Shown here piece by piece: positions 10,366 to 20,336 of a stretch of DNA of 64,000 nucleotides. The notes under the pieces are model-generated. The model was not told the DNA's origin. It saw only the letters and a list, made by a program, of their open reading frames with translations, and searched no databases. The position numbers were made by a program, and so were the translations under genes. Position 1 is the stretch's first letter. Every line of letters starts with the position of its first letter. Where the stretch lies: the NCBI RefSeq assembly GCF_025665335.1, contig NZ_CP106869.1, forward strand, positions 1,576,501 through 1,640,500, read 5' to 3'. This DNA is from Xanthomonas sp. AM6 (GTDB lineage Bacteria; Pseudomonadota; Gammaproteobacteria; Xanthomonadales; Xanthomonadaceae).

Positions 10366-10977
10366 ATGGACTGGTGCACGCTTCCTTCGCGGGTGATCCC
10401 CGCCAACGACTACCGCCGCGAGCGCTGGCGCAACGGACTGGGCTGGACCCGCGAGATCCTGCGCCTGCCGCAGCCCGACGGCGACGACTGGCTGCTGCGC
10501 CTGTCGATCGCCGAGATCGAGCAGGACGCGGCCTTTTCCAGCTTTCCCGGCATCGAGCGGGAACTGGTGCTGCTGCGCGGCGCCGGGCTGCGCCTGCGCT
10601 TCGACGACGGTGCCGTGCATCTGCTGGAGCCGCTGTACGCGCGGCTGCGCTTCGCCGGCGAACGCCTGCTGCGCGGCGAACTGCTCGACGGCCCCACCCA
10701 CGACTTCAACCTGATGTGGCGCCGCGACCGCCTGCACACGCAGCTGCTGCACCGGCCGCTGGTCGGGCCGATGCTGTTCTTCGCCGAGCCGGGAATCAGT
10801 TGGGTCGTTCATCTTCTGGCAGGCCAGGCGCAGTTCGACGCGGACTGCGGATTGCCGCCGCTGGCCGCCGGCGACAGCGCCTGGTTGGCCGCCGGCGCCA
10901 GGCAGCGCTTCGCTTTGAGCGGCGGCGGCGAGCTGCTGGCGATCCGCATCGAGCCGCTGCCGGCGCCCGCCGACTGA
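10366..10977 (+). CDS. HutD family protein
   Basis: The 203-residue product matches the HutD family (PF05962), a cupin-like protein found in histidine-utilisation operons and thought to modulate their output. Recognisable parts are ERWRNGLGWTREI near the N-terminus and PTHDFNLMWRRD in the middle. There is no signal peptide. No hut genes (hutH, hutU, hutI) are visible nearby, so this copy stands alone and its role in histidine metabolism is uncertain. Confidence 0.82.
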   Translation: MDWCTLPSRVIPANDYRRERWRNGLGWTREILRLPQPDGDDWLLRLSIAEIEQDAAFSSFPGIERELVLLRGAGLRLRFDDGAVHLLEPLYARLRFAGERLLRGELLDGPTHDFNLMWRRDRLHTQLLHRPLVGPMLFFAEPGISWVVHLLAGQAQFDADCGLPPLAAGDSAWLAAGARQRFALSGGGELLAIRIEPLPAPAD

Positions 10978-11029
10978 GCCGCCGGCGGCGCGCGCGCGAC
11001 GCTTGCAGCGTCGCCGCCGAGCGCGTCCA

Positions 11030-11806
11030 ATGCGCGAACGCGGCTATCCCGGAGCCGTGGACCGGAACGAACAGGTGGCCTCGGACAACAGCAGGTGGTT
11101 GGCGAACGTATTGGTGGTGGACGACGACGCGGCCTTGCGCGACCGGATTCGCGATTATCTGGCCCGTTTCAACTTGCAGACGCACGATGCCGACAGCGGC
11201 GCGCAGCTGTATGCGCAGCTGGCGGCCGATCGCTACGACGCGGTGCTGCTCAATGCCGGTCTCGGCGGCGGCGAAGGGCTGACCCTGTGCCGGCAACTGC
11301 GCGACCGCGGCGGCATCGCGATCGTGATGATGGCCGACCAGGCCGAGCCGGTGGACCGGGTGATCGGCCTGGACCTGGGCGCGGACGACTACCTGAGCCG
11401 GCCGCTGGACCTGCGCGAACTGGTCGCGCGGCTCAACGCGGTGCTGCGCCGTACCCGCGCCGCGCAGGCGCCGCCGGCGCAGGACGGCGCCTGGCAGGTC
11501 GACGCCTACCGGCACCAGGCGGTGGCGCCGGATGGCCGCGCGATCCCGTTGTCGCCCAGCGAACTGCGGCTGATGGCGGTGTTCCTCGAGCAGCCTGGCA
11601 ACGTGCTCAGCCGCGAGGACCTGCGCGCGGCGATCGGCGACGGCGACGGCAGCGTTCCCCAGGGCGGACGCGGCATCGACCTGCAGGTGTCGCGGCTGCG
11701 GCAGAAGCTGGGCGACGACCCGCTGGTGCCGCAGTGGATCCGCACCGTGCGCGGCAAGGGCTACCTGTTCGAACCGCACCGGCTGGGCATGCCCGCCGCT
11801 CGCTGA
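11030..11806 (+). CDS. OmpR-type response regulator with degenerate receiver
   Basis: The 258-residue protein has a receiver (about 25-142) and a winged-helix DNA-binding domain (about 155-250, with SELRLMAVFLEQPGNVLSRE and VSRLRQKLGDD). The acidic DDD (31-33) is kept, but the phosphoacceptor Asp is Asn75 (codon AAT at 11252), the conserved Thr is Ala102 and the conserved Lys is Arg124. By family knowledge this receiver should not be phosphorylated normally, so it is likely to act without phosphate or through another signal. No histidine kinase is adjacent. A GTG at 11057 is an alternative start. Confidence 0.85.
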   Translation: MRERGYPGAVDRNEQVASDNSRWLANVLVVDDDAALRDRIRDYLARFNLQTHDADSGAQLYAQLAADRYDAVLLNAGLGGGEGLTLCRQLRDRGGIAIVMMADQAEPVDRVIGLDLGADDYLSRPLDLRELVARLNAVLRRTRAAQAPPAQDGAWQVDAYRHQAVAPDGRAIPLSPSELRLMAVFLEQPGNVLSREDLRAAIGDGDGSVPQGGRGIDLQVSRLRQKLGDDPLVPQWIRTVRGKGYLFEPHRLGMPAAR

Positions 11807-12248
11807 GCCTGCGCCGTGCCGCACGCTGGACAGGCGCGGATGGCGGGGGCGTTGGTTTGCGCGCGGGGTCTCGCTGCGGCTGCGGTCGATCCGCTACCGC
11901 TTGCGGCGCGTCGCTCATGGCTGGGCTGGTGGTCGGGCGCGCCCGACATGGCACCGATCGCCCCAGGCACGCGCCCGCACGTCTCCGCAAACCGATGTCT
12001 CGCATCGCGCCGCCGCATTGGCCGCAGCTGCAGTGGGATTTGGATCGCGCGTTTCAGTGTTGATGCAAAGCTGATAGCCGACTGACAAACCCCGTCCCCA
12101 CATCGCCTGCGTCGGGGCGCCGCGTCGGCGTCGCCGGTACCGGATTTTGTGGCACCGCTCGCGACCGGTAGCGAACGCTGCTTGCCGCGTCGCGCGGTGC
12201 GTGCGAATGCCGGGGCCGCACGCAAGCGCTGCGTGTCGCTGCCGCGGC
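11807..12248. other. 442-base gap, no gene recognised
   Basis: The stretch lies between the convergent regulator gene and the flavin reductase gene. It contains open but Arg/Ala-rich frames and no hairpin with a T run that I can see. I see nothing supportable in it. Confidence 0.4.
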
Positions 12249-13880
12249 TCAGTACACGTCGCGCCGATAGCGCCCTTCCAGCAGCAGGGTTTCCTTGCCC
12301 AGCCGACCCAGCACCTCCTCGAGCACCGCGTCCACGCCCGGGGCCATGCCGCGCAGGCTGCCGCAGACGTAGATCGCCGCGCCCTGCGCCACCCATTCGC
12401 GCAGGTCTGGCGCGGCCGCGCGCAGGGCGTCCTGCACGTAGCGGTGCGCGCCGGCGTCGCGCGAGAACACCGCGTCCAGCCGCTGCAGCGCGCCGTGCGC
12501 CAGCCACGCGCGCAGTTCCTCGCCGTAGTGGTCGTCGTGCGCGGCGTGGCGTTCGCCGTACAGCAGCCAGGTGCGGGTCGCGCCGGCGTCGATGCGTGCG
12601 CGCAGGTGCGCGCGCAGCCCGGCGATGCCGGTGCCGTTGCCGATCAGGATCAGCGGCCGCGCCGGATCGGCCGGCGGATGGAAGTTCGGGTTCGGGCGCA
12701 GCCGCAGGGCGATCTCGGCGCCGATCGGCGCTTCGTCGCACAGCCAGCCGCTGCCCAGGCCGGGCGTGCCGTCGGCGCGTAGCGCGCGGCGCAGCAGCAG
12801 GCGCAGCGCGCCGTCGCTGGGCAGCGACGCGATCGAGTATTCGCGGTGCGGCAACGGCTGCAGCTGCGCGGCCAGCGCCGCGGGCGCGGTGCCGGCGGCC
12901 TGCGCCGGATCCGGCAGGTGACTGCGCGCCAGCAGCGCGGCCAGCGTCGTCGGTGCCTGTCCGGGGCGTTGCAGCGTCGCCGTGCCCTCCATGCCGCTGG
13001 CCTGCAGCCAGGCCTGCACCGCGGCCGCGCCATGGCAGGGGCCGACTTCGGCCAGGTCGCCGGCCTGCCAGGCCGGAAGCGGGCCGTCCGCGGGCAGCAA
13101 CGCCAGTTCGAACACCGCGCCGCCGACGCTGCCCGGATTGCACAGGCGCCGCTGCTGCAGGCGCCAGCGCTGGTAGGCCGGCGGGCTCCAGTCGGGTTGC
13201 TCGCTGCCGCCGGCGAGCTGCCCGAGCAGTTGCTGCCAGTGGCGCAGCGCGGCGTCGTCGGCGTTGTCCACGTCGATGCGGTCGAACAGCGGATGCGCGC
13301 CGTGCCGGCGCAACCAGGCATCGAGCCGGCGGCCGAACGCGCAGAACTGGTCGTAGCGGCGATCGCCCAGCGCCAGCACCGCGTAGCGCAGCTGCGGCAG
13401 GGCCTGCGGCTGCGCCATCGTCTTGCGCAGGAACGGCAGCGCGTGGTCGGGCGGGTCGCCTTCGCCGCTGGTGCTGACCACGAACAGCGCCTGGCTGGCG
13501 CCGGCCAGGTCGGCCGCGGCGACGTTGTGCAACGGCAGCAGCCGCACCGGCTGGCCGGCCGCGCGCAATGCCGCGGCGCTGCGCAGCGCCACCTGCTGGG
13601 CGAAGCCGGTCTGGCTGGCCCAGGCCAGCAGCAGCGGCGCGTCGGCCTGCCTGCCGCCGCCTCGCGCGCCGCGGCGGCCGCGCCACCACAGCCACAGGCA
13701 GGCCGCGGCGTAGGCGGCGGTCGCCGATGCCGCGCAGACGATGCGTTGCGGCGACGGCATGCCGCTCCACCATGGCTGCGGATGCAGCCGCAGCAGCGCA
13801 TAGCCGATCGCGCCCAGCAGCGCGAACGTCGCCAGGTGCCCGGCGAGGTTCCAGTTGCGTTGCGAGCGGGGCCGGCTCAT
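12249..13880 (-). CDS. Membrane-anchored flavodoxin/FNR reductase (sulfite-reductase flavoprotein-like)
   Basis: This 543-residue protein has two N-terminal membrane helices (about 14-31 and 47-66), a flavodoxin-like FMN domain (ASQTGFAQ, STSGEGDPPDHALPF, LGDRRYDQFCAFG) and a C-terminal FAD/NADPH domain (REYSIASLPSDG, IGNGTGIAG, YVCGSLRGMAPG). The layout resembles CysJ, but no sulfite reductase hemoprotein is near. It is the last gene of the iron/flavin block and overlaps apbE by four bases. The likely role is to pass electrons from NADPH to membrane or periplasmic partners; which partner is inference. Confidence 0.85.
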   Translation of the reverse strand: MSRPRSQRNWNLAGHLATFALLGAIGYALLRLHPQPWWSGMPSPQRIVCAASATAAYAAACLWLWWRGRRGARGGGRQADAPLLLAWASQTGFAQQVALRSAAALRAAGQPVRLLPLHNVAAADLAGASQALFVVSTSGEGDPPDHALPFLRKTMAQPQALPQLRYAVLALGDRRYDQFCAFGRRLDAWLRRHGAHPLFDRIDVDNADDAALRHWQQLLGQLAGGSEQPDWSPPAYQRWRLQQRRLCNPGSVGGAVFELALLPADGPLPAWQAGDLAEVGPCHGAAAVQAWLQASGMEGTATLQRPGQAPTTLAALLARSHLPDPAQAAGTAPAALAAQLQPLPHREYSIASLPSDGALRLLLRRALRADGTPGLGSGWLCDEAPIGAEIALRLRPNPNFHPPADPARPLILIGNGTGIAGLRAHLRARIDAGATRTWLLYGERHAAHDDHYGEELRAWLAHGALQRLDAVFSRDAGAHRYVQDALRAAAPDLREWVAQGAAIYVCGSLRGMAPGVDAVLEEVLGRLGKETLLLEGRYRRDVY

Positions 13881-14866
13881 GCGTCGAGCAGGGCGGCGAA
13901 GGCGCCGCTGAGCCGCTCCTGCACGCGTTCGCCGTCGCGCAGCAGGAAGCGCGCCGCCAAGCCTTCGCGCTCGGCGCAGGCCAGGCCGGCGTCGGCGCCG
14001 AGCACGCTCAGCGCGGTGGCCCAGGCGTCGGCGCGCATCGCGTCGGCGGCGACCACGCTGACCGCCGCCAGCGTCGCCGCGATCGGCCTGCCGCTGCGCG
14101 GATCCAGGGTGTGGCTGTAGCGCTGGCCGTCCTGTTCGAAGCGGTGCCAGCGGTCGCCGGAGGTGGCGACCGCACGCCCGTCCAGCGCCAGCACCCGCGG
14201 CGGCGTCGCGGCCTGCGCGTCCTCGTCCGGCGCCGACTCGACCAGCACCCGCCACGGTTGCCCATCGGGCTTGCGGCCGTAGCCGTAGAGTTCGCCGCCG
14301 ACCTCGACCAGCGCGCTGCTCACGCCCTGCGCCCACAGTGCGCGCACGGCCAGGTCCACGCCATAGCCCTTGGCGATCGCCGAAAAATCCAGGCGCAGGC
14401 CGCCGGGTTGGCGCAAGGCGCCGCCGGCCTCGTCCACTACCAGCTGCCGCCAGTCGCCGGCGGCGCGCGCCTGGCGCAGCGCCTCGGCGTCGGGCACGCG
14501 GCGGCTGCCGGCGCCGGCGCCGAAGCCCCACAGGCCCAACACCGCGCCGACGGTGGGATCGAACGCGCCGTCGCTGCGCCGGGCGACGTCCAGCGCGCAC
14601 CGCAGCACCTCGGCGAAGGCCGCCGGCAGCGCATGCACGCTGCCGGCCGCGGCGCGGTTGTAGCGGCTGATGTCCGAGTCCGCTTCCCAGGTGCTCATCT
14701 GCGCGACCACCTTGTCCAGCTGCGCCTGGATCGCCGCGTGCAGCGGATGCAGGTCGCGGCGGCGGCGCAGCACCAGCTTCGCACTCCAGGTGGTGCCCAT
14801 GCTCTGCCCGCCGAGCGTGGCGATCTCGGTGTCGGCGTCGGCCTGCATTGCGGACGGCGTGTTCAT
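13877..14866 (-). CDS. apbE: ApbE family FAD:protein FMN transferase
   Basis: ApbE enzymes attach FMN covalently to a Thr or Ser of a target protein, using FAD and Mg. The 329-residue protein has STWEADSDISRYN, the hallmark DFSAIAKGYGVD and the C-terminal DAMRADAWATALSVLG. It lies between the DUF4198 gene and the flavoreductase, so it probably modifies a protein of this block. No signal peptide or lipobox is visible from either this start or the upstream one at 14923, which is odd because ApbE usually works outside the cytoplasm. Confidence 0.9.
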   Translation of the reverse strand: MNTPSAMQADADTEIATLGGQSMGTTWSAKLVLRRRRDLHPLHAAIQAQLDKVVAQMSTWEADSDISRYNRAAAGSVHALPAAFAEVLRCALDVARRSDGAFDPTVGAVLGLWGFGAGAGSRRVPDAEALRQARAAGDWRQLVVDEAGGALRQPGGLRLDFSAIAKGYGVDLAVRALWAQGVSSALVEVGGELYGYGRKPDGQPWRVLVESAPDEDAQAATPPRVLALDGRAVATSGDRWHRFEQDGQRYSHTLDPRSGRPIAATLAAVSVVAADAMRADAWATALSVLGADAGLACAEREGLAARFLLRDGERVQERLSGAFAALLDA

Positions 14867-14927
14867 GCCGCCAGCGACCGCCGCGCGCGGCGGGTGCGGG
14901 CGGCGTCGTCCGCTGTACGCCAATGGC

Positions 14928-15734
14928 TCACTGCGGCAGCACTTCCAGCGTCGCCACGTAGCTGAGCCGGCGCTGCTTGGCCTGCGGCAGCGAGGTCTTG
15001 GCGTCCTCGCTGGTGCTCTGCAGCCAGTACATGCCCGCTTCCGGCCAGGTCACGCTGAAGCCGCCCTGCGCGTCGGTGGTGAGCTTCAGTTCGTCCTGCG
15101 CGTTGCGGTAGCGGGTGCCGCCGCGCACGATCTCCACCGTCAGTCCCGGCGCCGGCTTGCCGTCGATCTGCAGTTTGAAGCTGGCCTTCTCGCCGGCGAA
15201 CAGGTCGTTGGGATGGGTCACCGGCACCAGTTCCAGGCCGCGGCCGCTGGGCTTGAGCGCGGTCTGGCTGGGCGCGCCGTTGGTGACGAAGGTCTCCACC
15301 CGGCCCAGCGACTGCGATACCTGCAGGTCCTTGGCGTCCTTGGGCACTTCGCTGGCGAAGCTGGCGGCGTTGCCGCGCCAGCGCTTGCGCTTGCCGTTCT
15401 CGTCCCAGTTGGCGAACAGGCCGTCGTTGACCAGGGCCAGGCGGTAGGTGCCGGTCTGCGCCAGTTCCAGGTCGAACACGCTGCGGTACTTGCCGGTGGC
15501 CGGGTTCTGCGGCTGCACCGCGCTGCCGTCGGGCGCGGTGATGGCCAGGGTGTCCAGGCGCAGCGGCACATGGTTGAAGTAGAACAGGTCGTTGGACACC
15601 GCCGCATCGACGGTGATCCACGGCCGCTCGCCGGCGAGCACGGTCTGCGAGGGTTGCAGCCAGGCCTTGTGGGCGAGGGCGGAGAACGGCAGGACCGCGG
15701 CGATGGCCAATGCCAGCACGAAAGAACGCTTCAT
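14928..15734 (-). CDS. DUF4198 periplasmic protein
   Basis: The 268-residue product has a signal peptide (residues 1-21, ending SALAH) followed by a DUF4198/NikM-like beta-rich body with HKAWLQPSQ at the mature N-terminus and [17 protein letters not shown]. Such proteins accompany metal uptake or ApbE-linked redox clusters, and an N-terminal His after cleavage can bind metal. That binding is inference here. It is followed by apbE and preceded by the DUF2271 gene with a 33-base gap. Confidence 0.82.
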   Translation of the reverse strand: MKRSFVLALAIAAVLPFSALAHKAWLQPSQTVLAGERPWITVDAAVSNDLFYFNHVPLRLDTLAITAPDGSAVQPQNPATGKYRSVFDLELAQTGTYRLALVNDGLFANWDENGKRKRWRGNAASFASEVPKDAKDLQVSQSLGRVETFVTNGAPSQTALKPSGRGLELVPVTHPNDLFAGEKASFKLQIDGKPAPGLTVEIVRGGTRYRNAQDELKLTTDAQGGFSVTWPEAGMYWLQSTSEDAKTSLPQAKQRRLSYVATLEVLPQ

Positions 15735-15767
15735 GGACTTGCTCCTTGCGGGAAAGAGGGGGCGGAA

Positions 15768-16280
15768 TTACGGCTTGGCGGTCAGGCGCACCGCGCCCAG
15801 TTCGCTGCTGCCCTGTGCGCTGCCGGTCTCGCCGGCCTTGGCCGGCCAGGCGAACGGGATCTTCAGCAGCTCGCGGCCGCCGACTTCGCGCGCGGCCTCG
15901 ACCACCAGCGTGTACTGGCCCGGCGCCAGGCCCTTGAGCTGCTGCGCGTCGGTGAACGCCAGCGCGTGCTTGCCGGCCGGGCGGGTCGGGCCGCTGACGC
16001 CGTCCACCGGCATCTGCAGCGTGCGCCCGCTGCGCCGCCACCACTGGCGCAGGTCCGGCAGCCACTTGGTGCCGTGGCCTTCGGCGGTGTCCTTGGACTG
16101 GTACCAGACCGCCAGGTTGCGCGCGACCTGCTGGTCGGCGCCTTCCACCCAGATCGCGACGTAGGGGCGGTGGTATTCGGCGACGTTGAGCTTGGGGATC
16201 TCCACGTCCAGTTCCAGCGTGGCCGCATACGCGGGCATCGACAGCAGGCCGCTGAGGGCGATGGTCAGGGTGACGCGCAT
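15768..16280 (-). CDS. DUF2271 periplasmic protein, candidate flavinylated subunit
   Basis: The 170-residue product has a signal peptide (1-20, ending AYAAT) and a DUF2271 domain with YHRPYVAIWVEGAD and KWLPDLRQWW. Residues 93-99 read DGVSGPT, close to the D-x-x-[S/T]-G-A-T motif that ApbE flavinylates, so Thr99 is a candidate FMN site. That is inference from motif similarity and from apbE two genes downstream. The start at 16280 follows GGAG by about ten bases and is preferred over an ATG at 16292. Confidence 0.8.
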   Translation of the reverse strand: MRVTLTIALSGLLSMPAYAATLELDVEIPKLNVAEYHRPYVAIWVEGADQQVARNLAVWYQSKDTAEGHGTKWLPDLRQWWRRSGRTLQMPVDGVSGPTRPAGKHALAFTDAQQLKGLAPGQYTLVVEAAREVGGRELLKIPFAWPAKAGETGSAQGSSELGAVRLTAKP

Positions 16281-16332
16281 GCGAGGCTCCATGGTGGTGA
16301 AAGGCGTGGATCGGGAAAGTCGGTGGATCGGA

Positions 16333-16974
16333 TCAGTGGATCAGCAGCAACGCGATCAGCAGCGGGATCAGCAGCCCCAGCCCGACCAGCGGCCAGGTCA
16401 TGCGTCGCTGCCGCGCATGCAGCTGCAGCAGGAACAGGCCGGTGATGCAGAACACCAGGCAGGCCACCGCGAACAGGTCGATGAACCAGCCCCAGGCCGG
16501 GCCGGCGTTGCGGCCCTTGTGCAGGTCGTTGAAATAGGAGATCCAGCCGCGCTCGGTGCGTTCGTACTCGACCGCGCCGCTGCCGCGGTCGATGCTCAGC
16601 CAGGCGTCGCTGCCGGGGCCGGGCAGCGCCAGGTACACCTCCTCGGCCGACCATTCGGCCGGGCGCCGGCCCAGGCTCAGTTCCAGTTCGCGCTCCAGCC
16701 AGGCCGCCACCGGCCGCGGCAGCGGCGCATCGCCCTCGGCCTGGCCGCCGAGCCGCTGCAGCAGCGCCGGCGGCAGCTGCGCGGTGCGGTTGAGCACCTG
16801 CGGCTTGGCCTCGATGCGCGCGGCGTGGTTGAGGGTCAGCCCGGTGGCGGCGAACAGCAGCATGCCGATCAGGCACAGCGCCGAGCTGATCCAGTGCCAC
16901 TGGTGCAGCGTGCGCAGCCAGAAGCCGCGGCGCTGCTGCGCCGTGGCCAGGTCGGGAGAGGAGGAGTCGGACAA
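16333..16974 (-). CDS. PepSY-associated membrane protein
   Basis: The 213-residue protein has a first membrane helix (about 30-50), a PepSY-like periplasmic domain containing [11 protein letters not shown] and [12 protein letters not shown], and two C-terminal helices. The conserved His residues (LHQWHW, LNH, LHKG) suggest heme ligation across the membrane, as in PepSY-TM ferric reductases; this is inference. It leads the PepSY-DUF2271-DUF4198-ApbE-reductase operon. A Fur-like site and a TAGAAT -10-like hexamer (17005-17010) lie upstream. Confidence 0.83.
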   Translation of the reverse strand: MSDSSSPDLATAQQRRGFWLRTLHQWHWISSALCLIGMLLFAATGLTLNHAARIEAKPQVLNRTAQLPPALLQRLGGQAEGDAPLPRPVAAWLERELELSLGRRPAEWSAEEVYLALPGPGSDAWLSIDRGSGAVEYERTERGWISYFNDLHKGRNAGPAWGWFIDLFAVACLVFCITGLFLLQLHARQRRMTWPLVGLGLLIPLLIALLLIH

Positions 16975-17015
16975 CGCGGCAGTCGAGTGGAGTGGGCGGG
17001 ATGCATTCTACATAG

Positions 17016-17034
17016 ATGAGAATTAGTCGCAATT
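17016..17034 (-). promoter_or_regulatory. Fur-box-like site upstream of the PepSY operon
   Basis: The plus-strand sequence ATGAGAATTAGTCGCAATT resembles bacterial Fur boxes and matches 14 of 19 positions with the site at 20337. It lies about 40 bases upstream of the PepSY start, next to a TAGAAT hexamer. It suggests iron repression of the operon. Confidence 0.55.
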
Positions 17035-17124
17035 GCGCGCAGCGGCCGCGGCCGCATGCGCCGCCCGGGAACCGTTCGGGCCGCCCCGTCAACGCAGCGG
17101 CGCGGCGCGCGTTGACCGCCGGCG

Positions 17125-17817
17125 TCAGGTTTCGGACCAGTCGCGCAACAGGTTGTGGTAGACGTTGCTCAGCCGCAGCAGTGCGGCGGCGTCGGCCTTG
17201 GCCGCGGTCAGCGCCTGGATCGAGGTGTCCAGTTCGAACAGCAGCTGCCGGCGGCTGGCGTCGCGCACCAGGCTCTGCACCCAGAAGAACGAGGCCAGCC
17301 GCGCGCCGCGGGTGACCGGCAGCACGCGGTGCAGGCTGCTGGACGGATACAGGATCAGGTCGCCGGCCGGCAGCTTCACCTCGTGCTCGCCGTAGGTGTC
17401 GCTGATGACCAGTTCGCCGCCGTCGTAGTCCTCCGGCGCGGACAGGAACAGGGTGCAGGACAGGTCGGTGCGCAGGGTCAGCGCCGGCTGCGTGGCGCTG
17501 GCGGGCAGGGTCATCACCGAGCCGTCGACGTGGAAGCCGTATTCGCCGCCGCCTTCGTAGCGGTTGAAGCGCGGCGGGACCGTGCGCAGCGGCAGCGCCG
17601 CGGCGAAATACAGCGGGCTGCGCGCCAGCGCGTTGAGCACCGCCTGGCCGAGTTCGTGCTTGAGCGGCGAGGCGTCGGGCAGTTGCAGGTTGCGCTTGAC
17701 CTGCGCGCCCTGCGCGCCGACGGTCTCGCGGCCGTCGGTCCAGTCGGCGCCGGCTAGCGCCTGGCGGAAGCGCGCGACTTCGTCGGCGCTGAGGATATTG
17801 GGGACGTGCAGCAGCAT
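17125..17817 (-). CDS. piuC: PiuC-type Fe(II)/2-oxoglutarate hydroxylase (PKHD family)
   Basis: The 230-residue enzyme is a PKHD-type prolyl-4-hydroxylase-like dioxygenase. The iron ligands are His96 and Asp98 (FHVDGS) and His163 (LHRVLP), with Arg173 as the probable 2-oxoglutarate contact. PiuC enzymes sit beside catecholate siderophore receptors and affect use of iron or siderophores. Here it follows the TonB receptor by 65 bases on the same strand, the usual pairing. It is cytosolic with no signal peptide. Confidence 0.88.
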   Translation of the reverse strand: MLLHVPNILSADEVARFRQALAGADWTDGRETVGAQGAQVKRNLQLPDASPLKHELGQAVLNALARSPLYFAAALPLRTVPPRFNRYEGGGEYGFHVDGSVMTLPASATQPALTLRTDLSCTLFLSAPEDYDGGELVISDTYGEHEVKLPAGDLILYPSSSLHRVLPVTRGARLASFFWVQSLVRDASRRQLLFELDTSIQALTAAKADAAALLRLSNVYHNLLRDWSET

Positions 17818-17882
17818 GGGGCGCTCCGGCGGCGGCCGCCTTCCGGAAGGCGGCCGCCGCGCGTCGGTGGGCGAAGCCGCGG

Positions 17883-20189
17883 TCAGAACTTGATGTTGGC
17901 CGTCAGCATCGCCGAGCGCGGCGCGCCGGGCGTGTAGCGGAAGCCGCTCTTGTTGATGGCCGCGACGTAGTCCTTGTCGAACACGTTGTACACGTTCAGG
18001 CGCAGATCGAAGTGATCGTTGATCGGATAGGTCAGCACCGCGTCCCACACGGTATACGACTTGACGAACGCCGGCGTGCCGACCGCGCCGTCGGTGCCGC
18101 GCTTCATCTCGCCGGAGTAGCGCGCGCCGCCGCCAACGGTCAGGCCGAACGGCAGGGTGTAGGTGGTCCACGCGGTGAACGCGCTGTCCGGCGTGTAGGC
18201 CAGGTCCGTGCTGCCGTCCTGCGAGACCTTGGCGCCTTCGATCACCTGCGCGTCCAGCTTGGTGTAGCCGGTGGAGACCGCCCAGTTGTCGCTGAGCTTG
18301 CCGACCGCCGACAGCTCCACGCCCTTCACCCGCTTCTTGCCGGTCTGGTAGTAGAGCCCGTCGCTGCCCTGCGCGATTTCGTTGCTGACGTCGGTCTGGA
18401 ACAGCGCCATGGTCACGAACAGGCCGTCGTCCAGGAAGTTCCACTTGGTGCCGATCTCGGCGGTCTTGGCCTTCTGCGGGTCGAAGCGCGGGTTGTTGGC
18501 GTTGTTGGCCGAGGCGCTCAGCTCCAGCGCGCTGCCGCCGGGAGGCTGCTGCGAGATCGCGTAGTTGGCGTACAGGCTGACGTTCTCGGCCGCCTTGTAG
18601 ACCGCGCCGAGCTTCCAGCTGAACAGCGTGTCGGAAATGTCCGCGTCCACGCCGACCGCGGTAGTGCAGGGCACCGCGGTGGAGGTGGCGGTGGTGCAGG
18701 TCAGGCTGTTGAAGTCGGTCTTGTAATGGTCCGCGCGCACCCCGGCGGTGACCAGGAAGCTGTCGCCGAACTTCAGCGTGTCGAAGGCGTAGGCCGAGAA
18801 CGTGGTGGTGGTGCCCTTGCTGTGCGCGCCGTTGCGCGCGGTGGCCAGTGGCGTGGTGTTCCAGTCCGGGGCGTAGACGTTGGCCGGGTTGGCGGCCAGC
18901 CACGCGGTACGGTCGACGATGTTGTGGCCCCAGCTCTCCAGTTCCTCGCGCGTGGCTTCCACGCCGGTGCTGAGGTTGTGCTGCACCGCGCCGGTGGCGA
19001 AGTCCACGCGCAGGTTCAGCTGGTCGGTGACGATGGTGTACTGCTGGTCCTTGAAGGTGGGCAGGCTGCGCGCCACGGTCCAGGTCGAGGTGTCGGCGGG
19101 GTTGGGCGTGCGCAGGTTGGCGGTGTTGGGCATGAACGCGAACAGCAGGTAGTCCTGTTCGTTGCGGCCCCAGCGCGCAGTGTTGGTCAGCTTGACCGTG
19201 TCGGAGAAGTCGTGCTCGAAGCGGAAGGTCGCCATCTTCGCGGTCACGTCGTCGTGGTCGTAGCGGGTGCCGTAGAAGTTCTCGCGGTCCACGCGCGGGG
19301 CGGCGGACAGCCACGGACGCGCGGGATCGGGCGAGGAGTAGCCGGGCAGGCCGATGGTCGGCACGCCGCCGTCGGGCACGTTGTCCTGCTTCACGTACAG
19401 CAGGTCGAGGAAGTAGCGGGTGTCGCTGCCCAGGCCGAACGCCAGCGACGTGGCCAGGCCCCAGCGCTTGTTGTTGACGTGGTCGCGGCCGATCGCGTCG
19501 CTGTCCTGGCCCATCACGTTGACCCGCAACGCGCTGCTGGCGCCCAGGGTCTGGTTCCAGTCGGCAGTCACGCGCCGCTGGTCGTCGCTGCCGCCGGACA
19601 GCGCGCCGCTGACCGCGTCGGTCAGGGTCGCTTCCTTGCTCACCAGGTTGATCGCGCCGGTCGGCGCGCTGCGGCCGTTGTCGGTGCCGGCCGGGCCCTT
19701 GGCGACTTCGATCTGCTCGATGTTGAACACGTCGCGCGAGATCGAGCCCAGGTCGCGCACGCCGTCGACGAAGATGCTGCTGGAGCTGTCGAAGCCGCGC
19801 ATGTAGATCGCATCGCCGGTGGTGGTGTTGCCGTTCTCGCCGACGTAGAAGGTGCCCACGCCGGGGCTGTTGCGCAGCGCCTCGGTCAGCGTGGTGGCGC
19901 CCTGCTCGTTGAACAGGTCCTTGCTGATCACGTTGATCGTCTGCGGGGTGTCGATCAGCGGCTGGGTGAACTTGGGCGAGGCCGGCGCCTCCACCAGGTA
20001 GCGCTTGGCGCGCTGCACTTCGACGTCGACCTTGTCGAGGGTGGTGGGCTGGTCGGCGGCCGCGGCATCGGCGGCGAGCGTGGGCGGGGACAGCAGGCTC
20101 AGGCCGCTCAGCAGCGCGGCGGCGGTGAGGGTCTGGGCGGACACCTGGCGGGAAACGGCGTGCTTGCGGCTCTTGATCGGGAAGGTCAT
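17883..20189 (-). CDS. TonB-dependent catecholate-type siderophore receptor (Fiu/PiuA-like)
   Basis: The 768-residue outer-membrane receptor has a signal peptide (to about ALAAD), a TonB-box-like stretch near TLDKVDVEV, a plug domain ([38 protein letters not shown]) and a 22-strand-type barrel ending in IKF. The plug phrases and neighbouring piuC match Fiu/PiuA catecholate receptors. It takes up ferric siderophore using TonB energy. A Fur-like site and a perfect palindrome lie 150-180 bases upstream. Confidence 0.92.
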   Translation of the reverse strand: MTFPIKSRKHAVSRQVSAQTLTAAALLSGLSLLSPPTLAADAAAADQPTTLDKVDVEVQRAKRYLVEAPASPKFTQPLIDTPQTINVISKDLFNEQGATTLTEALRNSPGVGTFYVGENGNTTTGDAIYMRGFDSSSSIFVDGVRDLGSISRDVFNIEQIEVAKGPAGTDNGRSAPTGAINLVSKEATLTDAVSGALSGGSDDQRRVTADWNQTLGASSALRVNVMGQDSDAIGRDHVNNKRWGLATSLAFGLGSDTRYFLDLLYVKQDNVPDGGVPTIGLPGYSSPDPARPWLSAAPRVDRENFYGTRYDHDDVTAKMATFRFEHDFSDTVKLTNTARWGRNEQDYLLFAFMPNTANLRTPNPADTSTWTVARSLPTFKDQQYTIVTDQLNLRVDFATGAVQHNLSTGVEATREELESWGHNIVDRTAWLAANPANVYAPDWNTTPLATARNGAHSKGTTTTFSAYAFDTLKFGDSFLVTAGVRADHYKTDFNSLTCTTATSTAVPCTTAVGVDADISDTLFSWKLGAVYKAAENVSLYANYAISQQPPGGSALELSASANNANNPRFDPQKAKTAEIGTKWNFLDDGLFVTMALFQTDVSNEIAQGSDGLYYQTGKKRVKGVELSAVGKLSDNWAVSTGYTKLDAQVIEGAKVSQDGSTDLAYTPDSAFTAWTTYTLPFGLTVGGGARYSGEMKRGTDGAVGTPAFVKSYTVWDAVLTYPINDHFDLRLNVYNVFDKDYVAAINKSGFRYTPGAPRSAMLTANIKF

Positions 20190-20336
20190 GGACGGTTCGG
20201 CTATGCAGGATGAAAGGGCGGTCCGCAGCGCACGCAGCCGCGCCCCGGAGGGCAGGCCGTACGCAGGATCGGGGGTGGCCAGAGGGCTGGCTGCCGCTGG
20301 CCGCTTGACGCGGACATCCGGTCTATTTCCGCGCAA

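Noticed and set aside
12147-12782. Plus-strand frames opposite the flavoreductase
   Set aside because: Shadow frames rich in Arg and Ala without any recognisable domain.
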